DNA from: Bacteroidota bacterium | Lineage (GTDB): Bacteria; Bacteroidota; Bacteroidia; Bacteroidales; UBA4417 | Assembly (NCBI GenBank): GCA_020048595.1 | Contig: JAIFMH010000139.1 | Coordinates: forward strand, 1-5,613 | DNA: 5,613 nt | Direction of reading: 5' to 3' | Shown: one piece after another, positions 1-5,383 of the stretch | Layout of the letters: each line of letters opens with the position of its first letter | Position numbering within the stretch: the stretch's first letter is position 1 | The notes under the pieces: generated by a model | Told to the model about the DNA's origin: nothing | Databases searched by the model: none | What the model saw: the letters and a program-made list of their open reading frames with translations, nothing else | Made by a program: the position numbers and the translations under genes

Positions 1-589
1 CTACTTCAGCTCCTGTCCAATTAACAGTTAAACTGTTTAATTCGGAAGCTGTAAGGGTATTATTGCCAACGTGAGAATCAATGTTCAGATAACCACCATT
101 TGTTGCACTTGCATTGGGCCATCTCCCTTTTGCTGTATTTACGCCATTTACAGTTACCATATTGGGTGTTGACTGTGCTGTAACTGCTTTACTGTAAATC
201 CCGCCGCCTTCACTAGTCCACCCGCTTACGGTTTGAAATCCTGTGATTACAGGTTTAGATCCTGATCCATACGAAGATATTACTATCGGATTTGCGGATA
301 TCCCTGACCGGGAAGGTATTATTGTGCCTGAAAATTCATCCCCTTTTTTAAATAATACCGAGTCGCCGGGGAGCAGGCCGGAGAAAAAAGAATTTAGTTT
401 GGTGATCGTTTTCCAGGGCGTGGCGGAATCCTGTGCCTGGGCAGTGGTTCGGGAATCGTCGCCCTGGGATGCCGAAAAATAGAAATTGCGGGCTTCGGAT
501 CTGTTGGAAATTAAACTTAATGCTACTACCAGCAGAATAAACCATACATGTAAAAAAGCATTTTTAAATGAAGATTGTTTTGTTACCAT
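1..589 (-). CDS. Secreted right-handed parallel beta-helix protein, N-terminal part (runs off left edge)
   Basis: This frame is open without a stop from an ATG at 587-589 to the left edge, giving 196 codons of a larger protein. Residues 4-33 form a signal peptide: a short basic start, a hydrophobic stretch around 12-28 (FLHVWFILLVVALSLIS) and a likely cleavage after SEA at 31-33. The mature part begins RNFYFSASQGDDS, then TPWKTI (57-62), LLPGDSVLFKKGDEFSGTI (72-90), NPIVISSYGSG (100-110), KPVITG (112-117), RWPN (156-159) and GGYLNIDSH (165-173). From memory, this order (FYxSASxGDDS, PWKTI, LxPGDxVLFKxGDxFxG, RWPN) is typical of Bacteroidota secreted parallel beta-helix proteins, often linked to polysaccharide binding or degradation. 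Export across the inner membrane is supported; substrate and enzymatic activity are unknown because the rest is missing. An in-frame stop at 626-628 and no other upstream ATG fix the start. No Shine-Dalgarno is visible. Confidence 0.85.
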   Translation of the reverse strand, partial: MVTKQSSFKNAFLHVWFILLVVALSLISNRSEARNFYFSASQGDDSRTTAQAQDSATPWKTITKLNSFFSGLLPGDSVLFKKGDEFSGTIIPSRSGISANPIVISSYGSGSKPVITGFQTVSGWTSEGGGIYSKAVTAQSTPNMVTVNGVNTAKGRWPNASATNGGYLNIDSHVGNNTLTASELNSLTVNWTGAEV

Positions 590-643
590 CGATGTAAGTT
601 GAAGTATTCGGGTTAGGACTGTTTTTTATACTGGCAGTTTTAC

Positions 644-655
644 GAATACGTATTC
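644..655. promoter_or_regulatory. Perfect 12-bp palindrome upstream of the beta-helix gene
   Basis: GAATACGTATTC is a perfect palindrome whose nearer edge lies 54 bp before the ATG of the beta-helix gene. Its size and position would suit a dimeric regulator, but one short palindrome in AT-rich DNA can arise by chance. I found no Bacteroidota-type promoter (TAnnTTTG) beside it, so an operator role is only a suggestion. Confidence 0.2.
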
Positions 656-788
656 CAAGTGGATAATGAGAAAGGAATAAAAAACTTCTTTGAAACGGAT
701 GGTATTTTTTTTTAGTGCCGCAAGGGCGTATAATATTGTTCAGATAATGCCGGAAATTCAGCATGTATGGTTTTTCCATTTCGGATTC

Positions 789-813
789 TTTTCCGGGTTA
801 ATAGTCCGGAAAA
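789..813. other. Perfect 8-bp inverted repeat (hairpin or operator candidate)
   Basis: The arms TTTTCCGG (789-796) and CCGGAAAA (806-813) are perfectly complementary and enclose the 9-nt loop GTTAATAGT. The repeat lies 200 bp upstream of the beta-helix start. It could be a protein-binding site or a weak hairpin; neither strand carries the adjacent T-tract of a normal intrinsic terminator. Confidence 0.3.
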
Positions 814-1245
814 CCCGTGTATACTGGAAAATAGAGGAAGTCTTCCTGCTTCAGACAGGTAAATTTTTTCATACTTATTAGTTGACATTATTTTTAAAAT
901 TAGCAGATATCAATTGGTAAATAATCTTACTGTTCATCAAACTGCTTTGCATTTATCCTGCAGATTGCTATGCTTAGGTAAAATTAAGTAAAATTTAAAA
1001 CTGTACAGAGGGATAAAATGTTCAAATATACTGTTGAAAAAACCGGATGCAACTAATCTGTTAATCAAACAGAAGTCTATCAATACAATGCTGCAGCATT
1101 CACTGACAAAAAGTAAGCAGTAATACTCAGGTTTCAATTTTAAAACTACTGAAAGAAGCTAGCAATTGGTGCAATTTGTGATATCTATGGCAAAAAAGGC
1201 TTTTCATCAAACGGATACTTTACGGACTGATACAATTTTAAACCC

Positions 1246-1273
1246 AAATTCAGCATTAGAAAAAGCTGAATTT
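1246..1273. other. Perfect 9-bp stem-loop just left of the direct repeat
   Basis: The arms AAATTCAGC (1246-1254) and GCTGAATTT (1265-1273) pair perfectly around a 10-nt A-rich loop. The hairpin ends 2 bp before the left 48-bp direct repeat. No T-tract follows on the plus strand (CTATAAAACC), so it is not a standard terminator. Confidence 0.35.
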
Positions 1274-1274
1274 C

Positions 1275-1322
1275 TATAAAACCCTGGTTTAAAATAAAAA
1301 AAACCATCACATTAATTAAAGT
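1275..1322. repeat. Left copy of a 48-bp direct repeat
   Basis: By hand alignment this segment matches 2065-2111 at 41 of 48 positions with one 1-bp gap. Shared blocks are CCTGGT, a run of exactly eight A, and CACATTAATT. In the right copy this sequence supplies the 3' arm and U-tract of the leuA terminator. Here the 5' arm is absent, so the left copy cannot form the same terminator. Its last bases overlap the left inverted repeat of the element that follows. Confidence 0.75.
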
Positions 1323-1352
1323 GGGTCAGAACCAAAAGTTGGGGAGTAAGTA
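1322..1352 (+). repeat. Left terminal inverted repeat
   Basis: This 31-bp sequence starts with TG and contains CAAAAGTTGGGGAGTAA at 1333-1349. It pairs with 2029-2059 at 25 of 31 positions, including the uninterrupted 17-bp core. All but one of the mismatches lie in the outer 11 bp. Confidence 0.7.
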
Positions 1353-1408
1353 ATTATAATGGAGATTATTGAAGATTAAAACTGTAGTATTGATTTTAGT
1401 TCTGCTTA

Positions 1409-1438
1409 ACTTTCTTTTACCTTGATGTAAAAGAAAGT
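1409..1438. other. Perfect 12-bp hairpin with loop CTTGAT
   Basis: The arms ACTTTCTTTTAC and GTAAAAGAAAGT pair without mismatch around a 6-nt loop CTTGAT (1421-1426). The loop is the exact reverse complement of the loop of the hairpin at 1938-1963, and its sequence recurs in the inner inverted repeat (GATCAAGG/CCTTGATC). Confidence 0.6.
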
Positions 1439-1463
1439 AACAAAGAAAAGATCAAGGCTGTAT

Positions 1464-1612
1464 AAAAATCCATTGCGGTTTCTAAGCCGGAGGTATTTTC
1501 GCGCAATACAAGGCATGAAAGATGGCACAATACACATCATTTGTCGTTGCTGTGTATTGCTACGCACAAGCCAAGCGCACATACCTCCGTCAAGAACCGC
1601 TAATGTATTTTT
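1464..1612. other. 149-bp long hairpin with an internal 9-bp stem
   Basis: The outer arms are 1464-1496 and 1581-1612. They share AAAAAT, CATT, GCGGTT and CGGAGGTAT, separated by single-base differences and bulges. Inside, CAATACACA (1528-1536) pairs perfectly with TGTGTATTG (1551-1559) around a 14-nt loop, and GCGC occurs on both shoulders (1501-1504 and 1575-1578). No protein is encoded in it. Confidence 0.55.
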
Positions 1613-1615
1613 CTA

Positions 1616-1711
1616 AGGCCGGTCCCTTCTACGAAAGTCTTCTCTTATGGCATCATTGTGGAACAGGGATTTAGCTCAACACCATAATTTTCAGGGTGTG
1701 AGGACCGGCCT
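1616..1711. other. Perfect 10-bp inverted repeat enclosing a bulged stem
   Basis: AGGCCGGTCC (1616-1625) pairs with GGACCGGCCT (1702-1711), and the symmetry continues outward as TTCTA on both sides. Within the enclosed region CTCAACACC (1675-1683) pairs with GGTGTGAG (1695-1702) with one bulged A. The two stems share base 1702, so they meet end to end or compete at that point. Confidence 0.5.
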
Positions 1712-1758
1712 AATAGAAATTTCACAACAGATGTAGCCGAACGTAAAAGGCGCGGGCA

Positions 1759-1774
1759 CCCCGATTTATCGGGG
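1759..1774. other. CCCCGAT/ATCGGGG hairpin
   Basis: A perfect 7-bp inverted repeat with only two bases between the arms (CCCCGAT-TT-ATCGGGG). In RNA it would close with a four-base or larger loop. Neither strand has a T-tract after it, so it is not an intrinsic terminator. Confidence 0.5.
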
Positions 1775-1937
1775 ACACCAGCTTCACGTGCTGTAAGGAT
1801 GTTGTTCAACTTTGTCAAGCCTTGTTCTGCGAGCCTTTACCGAAGCGTACAGATGTTTAAAATTTATATTAAGCCTTGATCTTTTATGCGCGTATTGCTT
1901 ATTTCAAATGTGCGCATGAGATCGTTTCACTAAATTG

Positions 1938-1963
1938 GTCCTTTTGTATCAAGACAAAAGGAC
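1938..1963. other. Perfect 10-bp hairpin with loop ATCAAG
   Basis: GTCCTTTTGT and ACAAAAGGAC pair without mismatch around ATCAAG (1948-1953), the reverse complement of the CTTGAT loop at 1421-1426. On the plus strand A-rich sequence follows; read on the minus strand a T-rich stretch precedes it, so neither direction gives a classic terminator. Confidence 0.55.
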
Positions 1964-2028
1964 AAAAAAAAATAAAAACTACTACAAGAAAATTACCTAA
2001 ATAAGAGAAACACAAAACCGCTTTTTGG

Positions 2029-2059
2029 TATTTACTCCCCAACTTTTGTACTTGATCCA
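2029..2059 (-). repeat. Right terminal inverted repeat
   Basis: This is the inverted partner of 1322-1352. On the plus strand the core reads TTACTCCCCAACTTTTG (2032-2048). The outer end TGGATCA differs from the left TGGGTCA at one base. Homology continues outward for about 5 bp, to 2064, where the right direct repeat begins at once. Confidence 0.7.
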
Positions 2060-2064
2060 ATTTA

Positions 2065-2111
2065 TATTAAACCTGGTAGAAACTAAAAAAAACCAGCACA
2101 TTAATTTAAGT
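2065..2111. repeat. Right copy of the 48-bp direct repeat
   Basis: It aligns to 1275-1322 with six mismatches and one gap. It starts immediately after the outermost matching base of the right terminal repeat (2064) and covers the 3' arm and U-tract of the leuA terminator. The two copies lie 790 bp apart in the same orientation. Confidence 0.75.
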
Positions 2112-2147
2112 CTGCTCAAGAAGCAAAATCTAAAACTAATGTGCTGG
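2085..2147 (-). terminator. Intrinsic terminator of leuA
   Basis: Read on the minus strand, CCAGCACATTA (2147-2137) and TAATGTGCTGG (2103-2093) form a perfect 11-bp stem followed directly by eight U (2092-2085). It begins 97 bp after the leuA stop codon and points the right way to end an ilvC-ilvA-leuA transcript. The loop is unusually long at 33 nt, though it can itself pair weakly (TGCT with AGCA). The perfect stem and immediate U-tract make this a confident call. Confidence 0.8.
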
Positions 2148-2244
2148 GAATAAACACTTCAAATATTTTACCTGAACCGGATCAAAAACAGATATTTGAA
2201 TTTATGGGTACAAAACCGGAACAGATTTTTAAATTAACGTTTTG

Positions 2245-3741
2245 CTATCCGATTTTAGAAATCGCATCAATAAACGCTTCAACCGAAGCAGTTACAATAT
2301 CCGTATTTGCTGAAAATCCATAGTAAAGAGTCCCTTTATTTTCGAGCTGTACATGCACTTTTCCGATATCATCCGATCCACGGGTTATGGCCTGGATAAG
2401 AAATTCCTCCAATGTAACCGTTTTGCGGATAATCTGCTTTACTGCGTTAAAGGCGGCATCAACAGGGCCATTGCCCGGTGAAGTGGCCGAATATTCCTCC
2501 CCGTCAACAACTATTACAACAGATGCTACAGGCTGGGTAGAGGAGCCGCAAATTACCTGGAGATGTTTTAGCTGAATACGCCTAGCATGCTCCGACTGTT
2601 CAACACCTACCAGGACAAAGAGATCTTCGTCCTTAATTTCCTTTTTCTTATCGGCCAGTTCTATAAATTTCTCATAAACATCATTCAGGTCCTCAATACT
2701 TAATGTGAATCCGAGAACCTCGAGGCGATGTTTCAGTGCTGCCCGGCCCGAACGTGCCGTTAAGACAATACTCGATTCGCGGATTCCTACATCCTGCGGA
2801 TCAATGATCTCGTAGTTTTCGCGGTTTTTCAGAACACCGTCCTGGTGTATCCCCGATGAATGAGCGAATGCATTACGACCTACAATTGCTTTATTTGGCT
2901 GAACAGGCATCCGCATAAATGTGGATACCATGCGGCTGGTTTCGTAAATCAGCTGTGTGTTAATCCCGGTTATCAGGCCCATATTCGGTCTTGTTTTCAG
3001 GGTCATAACCACCTCTTCGAGCGAAGTATTACCGGCGCGTTCGCCAATACCGTTAATGGTAACCTCCACCTGGCGGGCACCATTCATTATTCCTGAAATG
3101 GAGTTTGCGGTAGCCATGCCCAGATCGTTATGACAATGTGTCGAAAGTATCGCTTTATCTACATCCCTTACATGATCAACCAGGTATTTTATTTTTTCGC
3201 CGTACTCATAAGGCAGGCAATATCCGGTTGTATCCGGGATATTTACAACGGTAGCGCCAGCCTTTATAACGGCTTCAACAACACGTGCAAGGTATTCGTT
3301 TTCGGTACGTCCTGCATCTTCGCAATAGAATTCAACATCATCAACAAAGTTACGTGCGTATTTAACGGCCGCAATGGCACGCTCAATAATCTCGTCCTGG
3401 TTTGATTTTAATTTATGATGAATATGATAATACGAAGTACCAATACCGGTATGTATGCGTTTGCGTCTTGCATATTTGAGCGCTTCGGCAGCTACTTCTA
3501 TATCTTTTTCAACGGCACGTGTAAGTGCACAAATAATAGGCTCGTGTACTGCTTTCGAAATTTCGACTACCGATTTAAAATCACCGGGGCTGGAAATAGG
3601 AAAACCGGCCTCAATAACATCAACACCTAAAGCTTCCAGCTGCCTGGCAACTTCAATTTTCTCAAGCGTATTCAACTGGCATCCGGGAACCTGCTCGCCA
3701 TCCCGGAGGGTTGTATCAAAAACATAAATTTTATCGCTCAT
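2245..3741 (-). CDS. leuA: 2-isopropylmalate synthase
   Basis: LeuA condenses acetyl-CoA with 2-oxoisovalerate to 2-isopropylmalate, the committed cytosolic step of leucine synthesis. The 498 residues are close to the usual short-form length. The TIM-barrel begins with FDTTLRDGEQ (8-17), where Arg13 and metal-ligand Asp14 fall. THCHND (201-206) carries the metal-binding His202 and His204, and GERAGNTSLEEV contains the ligand Asn238. VEFYCEDAGR (136-145), VQPNKAIVGRNAF (280-292) and SGIHQDGVLK (296-305) are family signatures. From about residue 370 onward lies the LeuA dimerisation/regulatory domain, including GNGPVDAAFNAV (423-434), so leucine feedback inhibition is expected. This domain and the LeuA-type motifs argue against homocitrate or citramalate synthase. 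The start follows an A-rich leader with no Shine-Dalgarno. One oddity is GTSYYHI at 101-107, where a GTSDxHI-like motif is common. A terminator follows 97 bp downstream. Confidence 0.96.
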   Translation of the reverse strand: MSDKIYVFDTTLRDGEQVPGCQLNTLEKIEVARQLEALGVDVIEAGFPISSPGDFKSVVEISKAVHEPIICALTRAVEKDIEVAAEALKYARRKRIHTGIGTSYYHIHHKLKSNQDEIIERAIAAVKYARNFVDDVEFYCEDAGRTENEYLARVVEAVIKAGATVVNIPDTTGYCLPYEYGEKIKYLVDHVRDVDKAILSTHCHNDLGMATANSISGIMNGARQVEVTINGIGERAGNTSLEEVVMTLKTRPNMGLITGINTQLIYETSRMVSTFMRMPVQPNKAIVGRNAFAHSSGIHQDGVLKNRENYEIIDPQDVGIRESSIVLTARSGRAALKHRLEVLGFTLSIEDLNDVYEKFIELADKKKEIKDEDLFVLVGVEQSEHARRIQLKHLQVICGSSTQPVASVVIVVDGEEYSATSPGNGPVDAAFNAVKQIIRKTVTLEEFLIQAITRGSDDIGKVHVQLENKGTLYYGFSANTDIVTASVEAFIDAISKIG

Positions 3742-3974
3742 TTGGATTGGTTTTATCTGATATTAATTTGTGAATCATTTCATTTAATGTGAAGCCGGGA
3801 ATCCGGAATAAGAAATGGAAATCTTACAACACATTTTATTTACTACATGTCTTTATTACAGCAATTAATCTATTATCTGTTTTGCGTATTTACATTGATA
3901 TACAAAACATCCTTTTCATTCATATCAACGTCTGTCTTCCGACTTCCGTCTTACAGCCCTGTTCTTCCAATTCA
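3742..3974. other. ilvA-leuA intergenic region
   Basis: This 233-bp AT-rich gap separates two genes on the same strand. It is long enough for a leuA promoter, but I see no clear TTG/TAnnTTTG pair. It has no intrinsic terminator with a T-tract after ilvA, so read-through into leuA is plausible. A 16-codon frame on the minus strand (3923-3873) has no run of branched-chain codons. The only notable structure is a degenerate CTTCCGN repeat at 3929-3953. Confidence 0.6.
3929..3953. repeat. Short degenerate 7-bp tandem repeat
   Basis: The plus strand reads CGTCTGT, CTTCCGA, CTTCCGT, CTTA: about three and a half 7-bp units, two of them nearly identical. On the transcribed minus strand it is purine-rich (GGAAG-type). 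Period and composition resemble the GGAGTAA/GAAGGGC units upstream of ilvA, although there the purine-rich strand is the plus strand. Confidence 0.45.
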
Positions 3975-5228
3975 TTAAATCAAATATTCAAACAAACTCT
4001 CGTGATTATTTACTTCTGTAAAAGCCACTTTGTGTTTTTTCATGTTTGAAATCAGTATGGCATAGTCGGATGGTGCTTTCATTTCGATACCTACCAGGGC
4101 AGGTCCGGCTTCGCGGTTATTTTTCTTTATAAATTCGAAACGGGTGATATCATCATCGGCACCAAGTACATTATTTACAAAATGGCGTAATGCGCCGGCA
4201 CGCTGCGGGAAACGAACCAGGAAATAATGTTTCAGTCCTTCGTACAACAACGATCGCTCCATGATTTCCTGCATGCGGCTTATATCGTTATTGCTTCCGC
4301 TAACGATGCATACAACGGTTCTGCCTTTTATCTGTTCGCGGTACAATTCCAAAGCCGCCACTGATAATGCTCCAGCCGGTTCAACTACAATAGCATCTTC
4401 GTTATACAGTTTTAAAATTGTAGAACATACCAGTCCTTCCGGAACCAGAATCATTTTGTGGATACGGTCCTTTGCCAGTTCGAAAGGACGTGTGCCAACT
4501 CTTTTTACCGCAGCGCCATCAACAAATTTATCAATTTCGTCAAGGGTTACAGGCTTACCGTTTTTCAGGGCTTCGGCCATGCTTGGCGCACCTTCGGGCT
4601 CGACACCGATAATTTTTGTATGCGGACTTTTTAACCTGGTTACTTCAGTTACTCCGGCTATTAAACCGCCACCGCCAACCGGAACAAAAATAAAATCAGG
4701 GTTGCTAAGATCATTAAAAATTTCGAGGGCAACGGTTCCCTGTCCTTCAATAACGCGGTAATCGTCGAAAGGAGGCACAAAGGTTTTACCCTGTTCCGAA
4801 GTGTATTCAAGAGCTTCCTTCAAACAATCATCAAATGTATCGCCGGTCATTACCAGTTGAATCCAATCGCCGCCAAACATTTTCACCTGGGTAACCTTTT
4901 GCTTTGGCGTAGGGCTGGGCATATAAACCACGCCCTTTATTCCCAGGGACTTGCAACTCCACGCAAATCCCTGGGCATGGTTTCCGGCACTTGCGCAAAC
5001 AACGCCTTTCTCTTTGCGTTTCAGGCTCAGCTGGCTGATCATATTGTATGCACCCCGTATTTTATACGAACGCACAACCTGCAGATCTTCTCTTTTTAAG
5101 TACACCTTACATTTATACTTAGCCGACAAGGTAGCATTCAACTGCAATGGCGTATTAAGCACAGCAGGCTTCAGCCTTTCGGCAGCAGCTTCGAAATTGA
5201 ACGTATGCGGGGCGTCGGACGGGGACAT
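3975..5228 (-). CDS. ilvA: Threonine dehydratase (threonine ammonia-lyase), biosynthetic short form
   Basis: IlvA is a cytosolic PLP enzyme that deaminates threonine to 2-oxobutanoate, the entry to isoleucine synthesis. The catalytic fold II domain covers about residues 15-325. KREDLQVVRSYKIRGAYN (45-62) places the Schiff-base lysine at Lys56. SAGNHAQG (80-87) is the substrate/cofactor loop, VGGGGLIAG (184-192) the glycine-rich phosphate-binding loop, and SGSNND (310-315) the ring-binding segment. From about 331 (EGLKHYFLVRFPQRAGALRHF) to 417 runs a single ACT-like domain; the length matches the Bacillus-type enzyme of about 420 residues rather than the about 514-residue two-domain E. coli form. 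Its presence argues for the biosynthetic, isoleucine-sensitive enzyme over catabolic TdcB or serine dehydratase. An in-frame TAA at 5235-5237 lies just two codons before the ATG, so the start cannot be much further upstream. No Shine-Dalgarno is visible. ilvC lies upstream and leuA downstream. Confidence 0.96.
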   Translation of the reverse strand: MSPSDAPHTFNFEAAAERLKPAVLNTPLQLNATLSAKYKCKVYLKREDLQVVRSYKIRGAYNMISQLSLKRKEKGVVCASAGNHAQGFAWSCKSLGIKGVVYMPSPTPKQKVTQVKMFGGDWIQLVMTGDTFDDCLKEALEYTSEQGKTFVPPFDDYRVIEGQGTVALEIFNDLSNPDFIFVPVGGGGLIAGVTEVTRLKSPHTKIIGVEPEGAPSMAEALKNGKPVTLDEIDKFVDGAAVKRVGTRPFELAKDRIHKMILVPEGLVCSTILKLYNEDAIVVEPAGALSVAALELYREQIKGRTVVCIVSGSNNDISRMQEIMERSLLYEGLKHYFLVRFPQRAGALRHFVNNVLGADDDITRFEFIKKNNREAGPALVGIEMKAPSDYAILISNMKKHKVAFTEVNNHESLFEYLI

Positions 5229-5253
5229 TTTTGGTTATTGAGGGATTTTGTTA

Positions 5254-5360
5254 TGAGGGAAGAAGGGAAGTAGGGAGTAAGGAGTAAGGAGAAGGGCGAA
5301 GGGGCGAAGGGGCGAAGGGGCGAAGGGCGAAGGGCGGAGAGGAGAGTGAAGGGCGGGTGA
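5254..5360 (+). repeat. Purine-rich 7/8-bp tandem repeats upstream of ilvA
   Basis: The plus strand is almost entirely purine here. It holds two tandem GGAGTAA units (5274-5287), then six contiguous units GAAGGGC, GAAGGGGC, GAAGGGGC, GAAGGGGC, GAAGGGC, GAAGGGC (5291-5335), then degenerate GA-rich units. In the ilvC-to-ilvA transcript this region would be C/U-rich and probably unstructured. The near-identical units suggest recent slippage. The array ends only about 25 bp before the ilvA start. Confidence 0.8.
5294..5337 (+). other. G-quadruplex-forming motif
   Basis: Successive G-runs of 3, 4, 4, 4, 3 and 3 are separated by uniform 3- to 4-base spacers (CGAA or CGA A-type). This satisfies the usual pattern of four or more G3 runs with loops of 1-7 nt, with two runs to spare. 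The G-rich strand is the template strand for ilvA, so a folded quadruplex could slow RNA polymerase, while the opposite strand could form an i-motif. Confidence 0.6.
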
Positions 5361-5383
5361 GTGGACAGTTGGATGATGGGACA

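Larger units (their letters stand above)
590..1321. other. Long AT-rich intergenic stretch without a supported gene
   Basis: No frame here gives a convincing protein: the open frames are short, low in complexity and match no family I know. Small palindromes are present: TTTTCCGG/CCGGAAAA with a 9-nt loop (789-813), AGGAAG-T-CTTCCT (835-847), and AAATTCAGC/GCTGAATTT with a 10-nt loop (1246-1273). None is followed directly by a T-run in the right place, so I do not call them terminators. The last 47 bp belong to a direct repeat listed separately. The stretch must contain the promoter of the beta-helix gene near its left end, but I could not identify it. Confidence 0.6.
1409..1963. other. Highly structured interior of the element; possible structured RNA
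   Basis: This stretch has no coding frame but at least seven inverted repeats, most nested or in series: a 12-bp hairpin (1409-1438), AAAAGATCAAGGCT/AGCCTTGATCTTTT joining 1446-1459 to 1872-1885, a 33-bp imperfect stem (1464-1496 with 1581-1612) containing CAATACACA/TGTGTATTG, AGGCCGGTCC/GGACCGGCCT (1616-1625 with 1702-1711) enclosing a bulged stem at 1675-1702, CCCCGAT/ATCGGGG (1759-1774), ATGCGC/GCGCAT (1886-1917) and a 10-bp hairpin (1938-1963). Interrupted long stems whose bulges break perfect symmetry are typical of folded RNA. The strand cannot be decided from symmetric stems, and I recognise no known RNA family. It may equally be DNA structure used in transposition. Confidence 0.4.
1322..2059. 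mobile_element. Non-autonomous, MITE-like element with terminal inverted repeats and no transposase
   Basis: The segment begins TGGGTCAGAACC and ends, read from the other strand, TGGATCAAGTAC. Both ends continue into the perfect 17-bp core CAAAAGTTGGGGAGTAA, giving 25 matches in 31 bp. A few further matches outward would put the ends at 1317 and 2064 (29 of 36). The TG...CA ends and the ACCAAAAGTTGGGG-like core recall terminal repeats of IS3-family elements of the IS150 type, as I remember them; I could not check this. No transposase or other protein is encoded on either strand, so movement would need a transposase in trans. No short target duplication is evident; instead a 48-bp direct repeat flanks the element. 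The interior is visibly richer in G+C than its surroundings and full of nested inverted repeats. A decayed insertion sequence or a static repeat family are alternatives. Confidence 0.5.

Noticed and set aside
348..545. 65-codon minus-strand ORF
   Set aside because: It is an out-of-frame shadow of the beta-helix gene, which has a signal peptide and family motifs in the other frame.
937..1137. 66-codon minus-strand hydrophobic ORF
   Set aside because: AT-rich composition gives a Phe/Leu/Ile-rich sequence with scattered Cys and no domain or start signal; nothing supports it as a gene.
1187..1279. 30-codon plus-strand ORF starting MAKKAFHQ and ending KAEFL
   Set aside because: Short, no ribosome binding site, no known match. 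Its 3' end is part of a hairpin and its stop falls in the direct repeat, so the frame is probably chance.
1322..2059. Integron cassette or attC site
   Set aside because: The ends lack recognisable RYYYAAC/GTTRRRY boxes and no cassette ORF is present; terminal inverted repeats explain the ends better.
2141..2323. 60-codon plus-strand ORF spanning the end of leuA
   Set aside because: Its start lies in the terminator stem and its end is antisense to leuA; no recognisable protein.
3873..3923. 16-codon leader-peptide candidate upstream of leuA
   Set aside because: It has scattered Val, Leu and Ile codons but no run of them, and no terminator/antiterminator pair follows before leuA.
4261..4761. 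166-codon plus-strand ORF
   Set aside because: It is antisense to ilvA, whose protein is strongly conserved. The translation matches no family and is a shadow of ilvA codon usage.
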